Translations under genes and position numbers: made by a program
Part shown: piece by piece, positions 42,726-51,741 of the stretch
Layout of the letters: each line of letters begins with the position of its first letter
Numbering within the stretch: position 1 is the first letter of the stretch
Assembly: GCA_040384465.1 (NCBI GenBank)
Contig: JAZKJF010000019.1
Span: 1-64,000 of the forward strand
DNA: 64,000 nt
Source: UBA5078 sp040384465
GTDB taxonomy: Bacteria > Pseudomonadota > Gammaproteobacteria > Pseudomonadales > Pseudohongiellaceae
Reading direction: 5' to 3'
The notes under the pieces: generated by a model
Seen by the model: the letters and a program-made list of their open reading frames with translations, nothing else
Told to the model about the DNA's origin: nothing
Database searches by the model: none

Positions 42726-43157
42726 ATGCAGAATATGCACGGACGCACGGCTGGTTTCACTTTGCTGGAGCTGCTGATCGTGATCACGATTGTCGGCTTG
42801 CTGGCCACTGTCGCGCTGCCCGGTTATCAGCAGAGCGTGCTGATCGGTGGTCGCTCGGAAGGGCGCGCGCTGCTTTTGCAGGTGGCGGCGAATCAGGAGC
42901 GTTACTACTCAGACCATCATACCTATTCCGGCAACGCTGACCCTCTCGTCAGCCCGGCAGTGGTGGTTCTCAATTCGGAGAGCGGTCTCTATCGGGTCAG
43001 CGTCGCCAGCTGCCCAGACGGTGGGATACAGCACTGCTTTATCGCCACTGCAACGCCGACAGGGCGGCAGCTTGCCGACACCTGTCAGACACTGACCGTT
43101 ACCCAGACTGGGCGTAAAGGAGCGACGGGAGGCACGGCAGAGGAGTGCTGGCGCTGA
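42726..43157 (+). CDS. pilE: Type IV pilus minor pilin PilE
   Basis: A 143-residue minor pilin. The prepilin motif is GRTAG/FTLLELLIVITIVGLLATVALPGYQ with Glu at +5. The globular part shows NQERYYSDHHTYSGNADPL, then ASCPDGGIQHCFIATATP and a C-terminal Cys close to the end (EECWR), the pattern of PilE. AAGGAGG at 42712-42718 is seven bases before the ATG at 42726; an ATG at 42720 is too close to it. It ends the plus-strand pilin operon. Confidence 0.9.
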   Translation: MQNMHGRTAGFTLLELLIVITIVGLLATVALPGYQQSVLIGGRSEGRALLLQVAANQERYYSDHHTYSGNADPLVSPAVVVLNSESGLYRVSVASCPDGGIQHCFIATATPTGRQLADTCQTLTVTQTGRKGATGGTAEECWR

Positions 43158-43185
43158 TCCACCGCGCTGGCTGCCTACGCTCTGC

Positions 43186-43785
43186 TTACAGAGGACAGGC
43201 TAACGCATTGCCACTGCTGTCTTCCCGAATACCATCGCCGTTGCTGTCCTCGGCGTAACGCGCGCGACCTGTGCTGTTGACGATCAGCTGTCGGGCATTC
43301 CGTGCATCGCCATCCTGCGGGCAATAGGTGAAATTACCGCTCTGGTAACGCATGAATCCGGTTGCCTCGATCTGCAGATACTGCCGGTTCTGAAAAGCCC
43401 GCCATTCGATGTTGCCCTGCAGTTGCACGGTGAGCTGACTCCGTAGCAACAGATCGTCCTGATTGATCTGGCGGTCGGCATTCCTGTCGGTAAACACGAT
43501 GCTGCCATCGCTCCAGCTGCCTGAGCAGGTCAGCCCGTCGGCGGAGCGGCAGAAGGTGACAGTCTGCCCATAACTCGCGGCACTGGAGCGCGCCAGTGCC
43601 AGATGATCTGCGAGCGCGCGCAGCGTTGTGTCTCCCTGTTTTTGTTCTGTCAGTGCCTGCAGGCCGGGAGTCGCGAGGCTCGACAGGATGCCGACTATGG
43701 CAAGAGTCGTGATGAGTTCCGGGAGCGTGAAACCGGTTTGATACGGGGGATGAAAAGCACGGGAATAGCGCGTGTGGCGAGACAT
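43186..43785 (-). CDS. fimT: GspH/FimT-type minor pseudopilin
   Basis: A 199-residue prepilin-like protein of the GspH/FimT/FimU family. The leader ends TG, then FTLPELITTLAIVGILSSLATPGLQ with Glu at +5. The GspH domain shows LALARSSAASYGQTVTFCRSADG near residue 65, SWSDGSIVFTDRNADRQIN near 92, and two more Cys. It could be FimU, which initiates the pilus tip complex, or FimT, linked to DNA uptake; the two are hard to tell apart by eye. AAGGAGG lies eight bases before the ATG at 43785. It faces pilE tail to tail instead of leading the pilin operon, the usual order. Confidence 0.85.
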   Translation of the reverse strand: MSRHTRYSRAFHPPYQTGFTLPELITTLAIVGILSSLATPGLQALTEQKQGDTTLRALADHLALARSSAASYGQTVTFCRSADGLTCSGSWSDGSIVFTDRNADRQINQDDLLLRSQLTVQLQGNIEWRAFQNRQYLQIEATGFMRYQSGNFTYCPQDGDARNARQLIVNSTGRARYAEDSNGDGIREDSSGNALACPL

Positions 43786-43902
43786 GACTGACACCTCCTT
43801 GTGATACAGTTGCCCACCGCAAGTCTAGACCATGACTGGTGATTTTTCCGTGTGGGGGTCGTTGCAAGTCGCAGTAAAAATCACCGCAAGAGACAGCAAG
43901 GC

Positions 43903-45003
43903 ATGAGTGAGTTTTTGATTATCGGAGGTGGAGTCATCGGGCTGTTGATGGCTCGTGAGCTGGCATCCGCAGGCGCCGAGGTCACCGTTGTCGAGCAGGG
44001 CCGCTGCTGTCAGGAGGCTTCCTGGGCAGGGGGTGGCATCGTCTCGCCACTCTACCCCTGGCGTTATTCGGCCGCGGTGACTGCCCTGGCGTTTCACGCG
44101 CAGCGTGCCTATCCGCTGTTGGCGGCGCAGCTGCTCGATGAGACCGGTATTGATCCCGAATTGGAACGAACCGGTTTGCTGATGCTGGATGCAAAGGATG
44201 CAGGAGAGGCGTTGCGGTGGGCAAGCGAGCACGGGAAGGCGTTATATCCGGTAGAGCCAGCATTCCTCTACGCACGGGAAGCAGGATTGGCGCCCGGCTT
44301 CAGTCATGGACTGTGGATGCCTGACATCGCCAACATCCGCAACCCGCGTCTGGGGCAGGCACTGGAGAGCAGTTTGCGCCGGAACCCGCGTGTGCAGATT
44401 CGCGAGCAAACGCAAGTGCTGTCGTTGCAGACGCAGCAGCACAAGGTCTCTCAGGTGCAGGTCATGCAGCAGGGGGCAATCGCAACGCTAACTGCAGAGC
44501 GTGTCATCATCACCGCAGGCGCGTGGTCAGGTGGGCTTCTCGCCGCTTTGGGAGTGACGCTGCCGGTGGTGCCCGTCAAGGGACAAATGCTGCTGTATAG
44601 GCCGTCGCAGCGTTTGCTGAACACGATTGTGATGACCGATGGACGCTATCTGATTCCCCGTCGTGACAATCATCTGCTGGTGGGCAGCACGCTGGAGCAT
44701 AGCGATTTCGACAAATCCACGACGGAAGAGGCTTTGCTCAGTCTGCGGCGCAGCGCGGAGGCCTTGTTGCCTGCACTGGCGAACTGTCGGGTAGAGCGGC
44801 AGTGGGCGGGACTACGACCAGGCGCTCCAGAAGGAGTGCCATTTATTGGCAGAGTGCCCACTATCGATAATCTCTATGTCAACGCCGGGCACTATCGCAA
44901 TGGTCTGGTGCTGGCGCCAGCGTCTGCACAGCTGCTGGCGGATATTCTGCTAGGGCGAGAGCCGTCGATTGATCCTGCACCCTATGATCCCGGTGTTCGC
45001 TAG
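43903..45003 (+). CDS. thiO: Glycine oxidase ThiO
   Basis: An FAD-dependent amine oxidase that makes the glycine imine used in thiamine thiazole synthesis. The 366-residue product starts with the FAD motif FLIIGGGVIGLLMARELASAGAEV and shows EASWAGGGIVSPLYPW near residue 40, and the C-terminal WAGLRPGAPEGVPFIGRVP and YVNAGHYRNGLVLAPASA, all ThiO marks. No other thi genes are near, but thiO next to pilR and fimT is the arrangement known in Pseudomonas. The ATG at 43903 is chosen because it directly precedes the FAD strand; the frame is open from 43852. Confidence 0.92.
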   Translation: MSEFLIIGGGVIGLLMARELASAGAEVTVVEQGRCCQEASWAGGGIVSPLYPWRYSAAVTALAFHAQRAYPLLAAQLLDETGIDPELERTGLLMLDAKDAGEALRWASEHGKALYPVEPAFLYAREAGLAPGFSHGLWMPDIANIRNPRLGQALESSLRRNPRVQIREQTQVLSLQTQQHKVSQVQVMQQGAIATLTAERVIITAGAWSGGLLAALGVTLPVVPVKGQMLLYRPSQRLLNTIVMTDGRYLIPRRDNHLLVGSTLEHSDFDKSTTEEALLSLRRSAEALLPALANCRVERQWAGLRPGAPEGVPFIGRVPTIDNLYVNAGHYRNGLVLAPASAQLLADILLGREPSIDPAPYDPGVR

Positions 45004-45018
45004 ACGGGAAATACTTCC

Positions 45019-46419
45019 TTATTCCATCTCAAGCTTTTTCATCCGATAGCGCAGTGATCGAAAGCTCATGCCAAGGCGTTGTGCCGCTGCCGTCTTGTTC
45101 CAGCGGGTCTCTTCGAGTGCCTGTTCAATGGCCCTGCGCTCAATCCCTTCCAGGTGTTTCTCTAGCGAAAATTCTCCCCGGGGCAGAGTGAATGAGGTGT
45201 CGTCACTGAGCGCGAGAGGTTCGGTATAAGTTGGGCTGACCGGGACAGATTGCACAGCGCTGCTGTGGTGCAGATCCAGGTTGTGCTCGGAGACAATGTT
45301 GTTTTCACACAAGGTCACGGCACGTTGCAGGATATTTTCCAGCTCGCGGATATTGCCCGGGAAAGGATATTCGTGAAGCGCTCGCAATGCGTTGGTGCTC
45401 AAACCGGGCACGGGACTGATGTGGTTGTCTTCGGCAATGCGCAGCAGAATTTCTGCACTTAATTCGGCAATGTCGTCCTGGCGTTGCCGCAGGGCGGGAA
45501 CGTCCAGTTCAATCACATTGATGCGATAGTAAAGATCCTGCCGGAAATTGCGGCGACTGACTTCTTCCGCAAGGTTCTTGTGACTGGCGCTCAGAATACG
45601 GACATCGGTGGGGATCTCCGTTTGTGAACCCACCGGGCGCACGGATTTTTCCTGAATGACGCGCAGCAGTTTCACCTGCATGTGCAAAGGCAGATCAGCG
45701 ACTTCATCGAGAAACAACGAGCCGCCTCTGGCCGCCTGAAACAATCCGGTCTTGTCTTTGTCGGCGCCTGTGAAGCTGCCTTTGACATGCCCGAATAATT
45801 CACTCTCCATCAGCTCTGCCGGAATTGCCCCGCAGTTCACCGCCACAAAAGGGCCATCCGCACGCGAACTCTGGTTGTGGATGGAGCGCGCGGCCAGCTC
45901 CTTGCCACTGCCTGATTCTCCGTAGATGAACACAGGCGCCTGACTGCGTGAGAGGCGTGCGATCTGCTGGCGCAGGTTGCGAATGGTTGTGGAATTGCCA
46001 GTTATATTGACTTCTCTGGCTGTTTTGTTCGTGACCTGTGGGGTCTGCGAATGCAGTGCCAGCTTCAACGCCGAGTTCACCAGATCCCGCAATTTCTGCA
46101 GATCGACGGGTTTGGAGACGAAATCGAAAGCGCCTGCTTTCAAAGCGCGAATCGCGGTCTCCGTATTGCCATGTGCAGTAATCACGGCTACTGGCATGGT
46201 ACTGTACTGACGCTGGATATGCTCTACAAGGGTGATGCCATCACCATCCGGAAGCCGCATGTCAGTGAGGCACAGGCTGAATTTTTTCCTCTGCAGAAGT
46301 TCGTTGGCAGTGGCCAGATTGCTGGCACTTTCGGTAATGAGAGACATGCGGCCCAGTGTGATTTCGAGCAGTTCGCGAATGTCAGGCTCATCATCAACAA
46401 TCAGGACACTGCCAGTCAT
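45019..46419 (-). CDS. pilR: Sigma-54-dependent response regulator PilR
   Basis: Activates pilin transcription with RpoN when phosphorylated by PilS. The 466-residue product has a receiver domain (SVLIVDDEPDIREL; phospho-acceptor in CLTDMRLPDGDG near 53; Lys in DFVSKPVDL near 103), an AAA+ domain with Walker A GESGSGKEL near residue 171 and the sigma-54 contact loop GSFTGADK near 225, and a Fis-type HTH (TRWNKTAAAQRLGMSFRSLRYRMKKL). CGGAG lies six bases before the ATG at 46419. It follows pilS on the same strand by 37 bases. Confidence 0.95.
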   Translation of the reverse strand: MTGSVLIVDDEPDIRELLEITLGRMSLITESASNLATANELLQRKKFSLCLTDMRLPDGDGITLVEHIQRQYSTMPVAVITAHGNTETAIRALKAGAFDFVSKPVDLQKLRDLVNSALKLALHSQTPQVTNKTAREVNITGNSTTIRNLRQQIARLSRSQAPVFIYGESGSGKELAARSIHNQSSRADGPFVAVNCGAIPAELMESELFGHVKGSFTGADKDKTGLFQAARGGSLFLDEVADLPLHMQVKLLRVIQEKSVRPVGSQTEIPTDVRILSASHKNLAEEVSRRNFRQDLYYRINVIELDVPALRQRQDDIAELSAEILLRIAEDNHISPVPGLSTNALRALHEYPFPGNIRELENILQRAVTLCENNIVSEHNLDLHHSSAVQSVPVSPTYTEPLALSDDTSFTLPRGEFSLEKHLEGIERRAIEQALEETRWNKTAAAQRLGMSFRSLRYRMKKLEME

Positions 46420-46456
46420 AGTGACTCCGGGCAAGGAAAATGACGCGGGAATTTAT

Positions 46457-48085
46457 TCAATCCATGTTTCTGTCGGGATGCGAGAAATGGATACTGAAGC
46501 AGCTCTTGCCTTTGCTCGTCCTGCGGTAGGAAAGCTGTGCCTGATTAGCTTCGCACAGTTCCTTGGAGATATAAAGTCCCAGGCCGGTGCCCTTGGGATC
46601 GGTCGTGTAGAAGGGTTCAAAGAGATGCTCTTCGGTTTCCGCTGACACCCCGGGACCGGTATCGATGACATGCAGCACAGGCGTCGATAACTCGCCGTTG
46701 CGGCCAAGTCCGCCCTTGAGTTGCAGCGTGGCCTGACCGGTAGCCTGTTCGCTGTAACGCAGTCCGTTTTCCATGAGATTGGTGAGTATCTGTTCCAGCT
46801 GACTGACAATCACCCGCACCTCAGTGCTACGAGGGGAGATGTCGACTGAGACCTTGCCATGGAGCTGCTGAGTGTCGCAGTAGGAATTGACGAAACGGGT
46901 CAGCCAGTCAAACAGATTGATCCTTTCGCTGCTGTCCTGCTTGTGCCGCGACATATGCAGCACATCTTCGATGATCAGGTTGACTCTGCCGCAGTGGTTG
47001 AGAATGATCTCCAGCAGACGACGGTCTGCGGCCTGTAATCCTTCAGCCTCCTGCAGCAGTTGACTGGCGTGACTGATCGCGCCAAGCGGGTTGCGGATTT
47101 CGTGCGCGATGCTGGCCGTTAAGCGCCCCAGAGAGGCCAGCTTCATTTGTCGGACACGCTGAATAATCTGTGTGCTGTCTTCCAGAAAGATCAGGATGTT
47201 GGAGTCGGAAGCAGGGTTCAGGTAAGCAAAGTTCGCCTGCAATTGCGGAGCGGCGTTGCTGGTGGCGAAAGTCGGTACGCGGCGGCTCGGTTTGCTGCGC
47301 CAGGACAGCAGATGCTCCTGCAGAATGGGCGGCAACCCTTGTCGCCTGGCAGAGCTGCTGTCGTTGATCCTGCCGCCCTCCATGCCTGTCAGCCCCAGCA
47401 TCTGCACAGCGGCGTCGTTGGCCGTCAGGATACTGCCATTGACGTCCACCACGACGATACCCGTGCGCATGCGCTGGATAACCAGTTGATTCAGTTGCTC
47501 CAGATTGACGATGCTGGTGGCCTGCTCTGCCGCGAGCAGAGCGCTGTGCCGCATTTTCTCGCTCAGGAATTGCAGGTATAACGACGTGGCGAACAGCAGG
47601 ATGCCAAGCAGGCCCGCCTGCATGTACTGGTTGGCGACCATGTCGGTGCTGAAGCTGAGATAAACCTCGGCATAGATGGTGGCAATACTGGCAATCGCGG
47701 CCAGGAAAGTGCTCATCCGTCCGATAATCAGGATGCTGCCAGCGGCGATGGTCACCAGGTGCAGCAGCCCGAGGCCACTGACCATACCCCCGCAACTGTA
47801 GGCAATCAGAGAGACGGCCAGAATATCGGCGATGAATACAGAGCTGAGCAGGCTTTGCCGGGCTCTGATGTCTTGCACCGGCCGGATCAGCGCGATCACC
47901 AGCAGACTGAAAATCCCGTAAGTCATCAGCATGTCCTGAAACAGGTCAGGATCATGACTGCCAAGCTGGGTGGTGTTGGGGCTGGTGACGAACGTAATCA
48001 ACAACACCAGAGCGAGTATGACTCTGTAGATATTGTAGATCTGCAGAATGCGCAGGTTCTGGTCTGGGAGGGTGCTGGCATCCAT
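46457..48085 (-). CDS. pilS: Sensor histidine kinase PilS
   Basis: Membrane kinase that senses pilin levels and phosphorylates PilR. The ~542-residue product has six membrane segments in the first ~200 residues, a PAS-like domain (RMRTGIVVVDVNGSILTANDAAVQMLG near 230), H-box TASIAHEIRNPLGAISHASQLLQ near 335, N-box LEQILTNLMENGLRYSE near 440 and G-box VIDTGPGVS and GTGLGLYISKEL. The ATG at 48085 fits the family N-terminus although no clear ribosome site precedes it; the frame continues to 48352, but that part overlaps the nadE gene and has no motif. Confidence 0.93.
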   Translation of the reverse strand: MDASTLPDQNLRILQIYNIYRVILALVLLITFVTSPNTTQLGSHDPDLFQDMLMTYGIFSLLVIALIRPVQDIRARQSLLSSVFIADILAVSLIAYSCGGMVSGLGLLHLVTIAAGSILIIGRMSTFLAAIASIATIYAEVYLSFSTDMVANQYMQAGLLGILLFATSLYLQFLSEKMRHSALLAAEQATSIVNLEQLNQLVIQRMRTGIVVVDVNGSILTANDAAVQMLGLTGMEGGRINDSSSARRQGLPPILQEHLLSWRSKPSRRVPTFATSNAAPQLQANFAYLNPASDSNILIFLEDSTQIIQRVRQMKLASLGRLTASIAHEIRNPLGAISHASQLLQEAEGLQAADRRLLEIILNHCGRVNLIIEDVLHMSRHKQDSSERINLFDWLTRFVNSYCDTQQLHGKVSVDISPRSTEVRVIVSQLEQILTNLMENGLRYSEQATGQATLQLKGGLGRNGELSTPVLHVIDTGPGVSAETEEHLFEPFYTTDPKGTGLGLYISKELCEANQAQLSYRRTSKGKSCFSIHFSHPDRNMD

Positions 48086-48230
48086 GGCGTTCGGGTTTAT
48101 TCGGCCTGTTGCAGACCGGAAAGAGTTCGGTCCGAGGTGATTTGCGTTTTGCTTAAGCGGTTTGTTTGTCGGACAATATCGCACTTGTTTGACAATAGCC
48201 ATAAGTGCCTTTAGGGCAATTGGGGAGTGT

Positions 48231-49892
48231 ATGCCAGGGCGTTTAACCGTTGTTATGGCCCAGCTGAATCTGCTGGTGGGGGACATCAAAGGCAACACGG
48301 AGCGGGTGATTGCCGCCGCGCAACAGGCCATTGCCGAGCATGAAGCCGACATCGTCGCCTTTCCCGAATTGACCCTGACCAGCTATTCCCCTGAAGACCT
48401 GCTGTTGCGACCAAGTCTGCAGACGCGCATCGACAAAGCCTTGCAAAGGATACTGTCTGCCGATTTGCCTGTGCATATGTTGGTTGGCTATCCACTCCAC
48501 GAGGACGGTCATCTCTACAACGCCGTCTCTCTCATCAAGGGAACGAAAATTCTCGCCGCCTATCGCAAGCAGTGCCTGCCGAACTATCAGGTATTTGACG
48601 AGCGTCGGTATTTCTCTCCCGGGCATGCGCCCTGTGTAGTGAACATCAAGGGCATCGCGGTGGCGATGACGATCTGCGAAGACATGTGGGAAGAGGGGCC
48701 CACACGACAGGCTGCGGAGGTTGGTGCGGCGCTGCTCATCAATATCAATGCGTCTCCCTTCCATCGCAACAAGGGGGCGGAGCGTTTGGCATTGTTGCGC
48801 ACACGGGCACGACAAGCAGGGATTCCCATTGTCTATGTCAATCTCGTGGGGGGACAGGATGAGCTGGTATTTGATGGTTCCTCGATGGCGGTCAATGCCG
48901 AGGGAGAATGCCTCGTGCAGGCGCCATCTTTCCAGGAAGGACTGTTTCCTGTGCACCTTGATATGGCTTCGGGCGATGCCAAGTGTGTCCGTCTGAGCGT
49001 GGCGGCAGGGCCGACGATTACACCGGACAGTATCGAAGCTGGTTTGTACAAAGCGCTGGTGCTGGGGGTGCGCGATTACGTTCACAAGAATCGTTTCAAA
49101 GGGGTGGTGCTAGGGCTTTCAGGGGGTATCGATTCAGCCCTGACTCTGGTGATTGCGGCCGATGCGCTGGGCGCCGACCGCGTCCAGGCGGTGATGATGC
49201 CGTTTACCTATACTTCGCAGCTCAGTCTCGATCAGGCGCGTGCTCAGGCTGAGCGGCTGGATATCCACTACAGCGTGATTCCGATCAACAGCGCCTACCA
49301 GAGCTTCACCGCCGCGCTTGCAGAAGAATTTGCGGGCTTGCCTGTCGACGTCACGGAGCAGAATATCCAGGCGCGCTGTCGTGGCGTGTTGCTGATGGCA
49401 ATTTCCAACAAGAAGGGAGCACTGGTGCTGACCACGGGTAACAAGAGCGAGATCGCGGTGGGTTATTGCACGCTGTATGGCGACATGGCCGGTGGTTTCG
49501 ATGTCTTGAAAGATGTCCCTAAAACGCTGGTCTACCGGTTGTGTGAATACCGCAACGCCCAGGCTGATGCACTGGCACACCCTGTCATACCGCAAGCCGT
49601 CATCGATCGGCCTCCTTCCGCCGAGCTGGCGCCGGGTCAGGTGGATCAGGACAACTTGCCCCCATACGACGAGCTGGATGCCATACTGGAGTTGTATGTG
49701 GAGCAGGATTGCAGCGCTACCGACATCATCGCCAGAGGCTATGCGGAAGCGACCGTCCGGCGTGTGTTGCGTCTGGTAGATCTCAATGAATACAAGCGTC
49801 GTCAGGGCCCCATCGGCGTTCGGCTCACTCAGCGCGGTTTTGGCCGGGATCGACGTTACCCTATTACTTCCGGCTGGGAGCTGGGGGATTGA
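48231..49892 (+). CDS. nadE: Glutamine-dependent NAD+ synthetase
   Basis: Makes NAD from deamido-NAD and ATP, taking ammonia from glutamine. The 553-residue product has an N-terminal nitrilase-like amidase with the Glu-Lys-Cys triad in AFPELTLTSYSPEDL near residue 45, AYRKQCLPNYQVFDE near 112 and TICEDMWEEG near 147, and a C-terminal synthetase with the PP-loop LGLSGGIDSALTLVIAADAL near 292. GGGGAG lies five bases before the ATG at 48231. It is divergent from pilS and completes the pathway of nadD at 5.7 kb. Confidence 0.95.
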   Translation: MPGRLTVVMAQLNLLVGDIKGNTERVIAAAQQAIAEHEADIVAFPELTLTSYSPEDLLLRPSLQTRIDKALQRILSADLPVHMLVGYPLHEDGHLYNAVSLIKGTKILAAYRKQCLPNYQVFDERRYFSPGHAPCVVNIKGIAVAMTICEDMWEEGPTRQAAEVGAALLININASPFHRNKGAERLALLRTRARQAGIPIVYVNLVGGQDELVFDGSSMAVNAEGECLVQAPSFQEGLFPVHLDMASGDAKCVRLSVAAGPTITPDSIEAGLYKALVLGVRDYVHKNRFKGVVLGLSGGIDSALTLVIAADALGADRVQAVMMPFTYTSQLSLDQARAQAERLDIHYSVIPINSAYQSFTAALAEEFAGLPVDVTEQNIQARCRGVLLMAISNKKGALVLTTGNKSEIAVGYCTLYGDMAGGFDVLKDVPKTLVYRLCEYRNAQADALAHPVIPQAVIDRPPSAELAPGQVDQDNLPPYDELDAILELYVEQDCSATDIIARGYAEATVRRVLRLVDLNEYKRRQGPIGVRLTQRGFGRDRRYPITSGWELGD

Positions 49893-49957
49893 AAGGATTG
49901 CTCTGAGCGCCCCGATTGCACGAGAGATAGACAAACAAACAGACAGGCAGGTGAATC

Positions 49958-50542
49958 TTGAAACAACATATCATCGCGACACTAAACGACTCCCACGACT
50001 ACCTGCAGCGCTTCATGGCTGCAGACTCCAACATTGCGAGTATCGAGGCCGCAGCCAGTGTTCTGATCGCAGCGCTGCGGGCAGGCAGTGCCATTTACAG
50101 TTGTGGTAATGGTGGCTCCATGAGCGATGCGATGCATTTTGCCGAAGAGTTGACAGGACGCTATCGTCAGAATCGGCGCGGGTTGGCGGCGACCGCGATC
50201 AGTGACGCGGGGCATATCAGTTGTGTAGCGAATGATTTCGGCTACGAATACATCTTTTCCCGTTATCTGGAAGCTCGTGGTCGCAAGGGAGATTGTCTGC
50301 TGGCCATCAGCACCAGTGGTACCAGCCGCAATGTCATCAAAGCAGCCGAGTTTGCGCGGGCCAACGGCATGCCAGTGATCAGTCTGACGGGAGCGGCAGG
50401 CTCAGCGCTGGGAGCGCTGGCCACGGTAGATATCAGTGCAGGGAAGAGCGCGTTTGCTGATCGTGTGCAGGAAGTTCACATCAAGATCATCCATATCCTG
50501 ATCGAACTGATCGAGCGCGAGTTCTGCCCGGAGAACTACTGA
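49958..50542 (+). CDS. gmhA: Phosphoheptose isomerase
   Basis: Converts sedoheptulose 7-phosphate to D-glycero-D-manno-heptose 7-phosphate for the LPS inner core. The 194-residue SIS-domain product has SCGNGGSMSDAMHFAEELTGRYR near residue 50, SDAGHISCVANDFGYEYIFSR near 88 and LAISTSGTSRNVIKAAEFA near 118, all GmhA marks. DiaA, a close SIS relative that binds DnaA, is an alternative; in Pseudomonas a gmhA/diaA-like gene lies beside BON-domain genes, absent here. The start is TTG at 49958 with AGGTGA close upstream. It converges on bamD. Confidence 0.88.
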   Translation: MKQHIIATLNDSHDYLQRFMAADSNIASIEAAASVLIAALRAGSAIYSCGNGGSMSDAMHFAEELTGRYRQNRRGLAATAISDAGHISCVANDFGYEYIFSRYLEARGRKGDCLLAISTSGTSRNVIKAAEFARANGMPVISLTGAAGSALGALATVDISAGKSAFADRVQEVHIKIIHILIELIEREFCPENY

Positions 50543-50568
50543 CAGTACGACCAACAGAACGACGCAGC

Positions 50569-51525
50569 TTAACCAAAAATCCCGAAGGTCAGGATATTGA
50601 GCAGCGATCGCTCAGCGGGTGGTGGCTCGTCCATGACGGGATTTGCTGGTTGGAATGGCCGAGTGGTTGGCGCCAGCGGCGTGTTGTCGACGTTATCTCC
50701 CAGTAGGCCGAAGGACACTGTATAGAGCAGTGACGGATTGGTGACATCGCTGCGCACAATGAAATTGCCGTTGTCGTCCAACGAAGGATGATCCGGGAAA
50801 TTCTGTTTGAGCAGAGCGAGTGAGGTCCCGGCCAGATCGTCCAGGCCCATGCGCAGATAGGCCTCTATCATGATGGCCATGCCATCTGACACCAGTGGGC
50901 TGCCCTGGAAATTTTCCACCACGTAACGACCACGATTCAGCGCGGCGACATAGGCGCGACGCTCCAGATAATAGGTCCCGACGTGGATTTCATAAGTAGC
51001 CAGCAGATTGCGCAGATAGATCATGCGGGCACGGGCATCGGCGGCGTAGTCGCTGTCCGGATACAAGGCCAGCAGCATGGAGAACTCGGCGAATGCGTCA
51101 CGAGCACGGCCCGGATCACGTCGTGCTGGATCGGTGGGCAGGAAGCGGCTCATGAAGCCGGAGTCCTCGGCAAACGATGCCATGCCTTTCATGTAGTAGG
51201 CGTAGTCCACCCCGGGATTGTCCGGGTTCAGGCGGATGAAACGGTCGGCGGCTGTTCGCGCCGCTTCCAGATCGAGGTTGTTGAAATAGGCAAAGATCAG
51301 TTCAAGCTGGCCTTGTGCTGCATAGCGACCGAAGGGAAAACGGGACTCCAATGCCTGGTAGGTGCTGATTGCGGCGCGGTAGTTGCGGGAGTTCAGTTGG
51401 CGCTGTGCAGTGACGTAGAATTGTTCTTCGGTCGTCAGTCCTTCGAACTCGTCGCGTTCCTCGCCATCAAAAATGGAGCAGGAGACACAGGCCAGACAAA
51501 GCGTTATCAGGATCAGAATTCTCAC
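50569..51525 (-). CDS. bamD: Outer-membrane protein assembly lipoprotein BamD
   Basis: An essential lipoprotein of the BAM complex that folds beta-barrel proteins. The 318-residue product begins with a signal and lipobox (ILILITLCLACVSC) and contains the TPR-like repeats of BamD: EEQFYVTAQRQLNSRNYRAAISTYQALESRFPFGRYAAQGQLELIFAYF-type blocks, YYMKGMASF near 110 and RAFAEF-type repeat near 145. It is longer than E. coli BamD (~245) by a Pro-rich C-terminal tail (PLAPTTRPFQPANPVMDEPP). The GTG at 51525 has AGAGG ten bases upstream; the frame is open to 51678. It is divergent from rluD, as is common. Confidence 0.93.
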   Translation of the reverse strand: MRILILITLCLACVSCSIFDGEERDEFEGLTTEEQFYVTAQRQLNSRNYRAAISTYQALESRFPFGRYAAQGQLELIFAYFNNLDLEAARTAADRFIRLNPDNPGVDYAYYMKGMASFAEDSGFMSRFLPTDPARRDPGRARDAFAEFSMLLALYPDSDYAADARARMIYLRNLLATYEIHVGTYYLERRAYVAALNRGRYVVENFQGSPLVSDGMAIMIEAYLRMGLDDLAGTSLALLKQNFPDHPSLDDNGNFIVRSDVTNPSLLYTVSFGLLGDNVDNTPLAPTTRPFQPANPVMDEPPPAERSLLNILTFGIFG

Positions 51526-51741
51526 GCGACCACAACCTCTTCGATACCTGTCTGTCAGCTCGGGATAACAGGAAAATAATGAATTCAACTGGAAATTAGC
51601 AGCTATAATGCGCCCGCTTTGTGTCAGGAGCGGCTCATTTTGAGCCTGTCCGAGCGAAGGCGTATTTAACCACAGCATTCCTCTTAAACCAAAGTTATGC
51701 TGTGTTCTTTCTATTTAGAATGCAAAGAAGAGTACAAAAAT

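Noticed and set aside
45019..46419. GSFTGA instead of GAFTGA in PilR as a defect
   Set aside because: The Ser variant is, to my recollection, normal in PilR proteins, so it is not evidence of lost sigma-54 contact.
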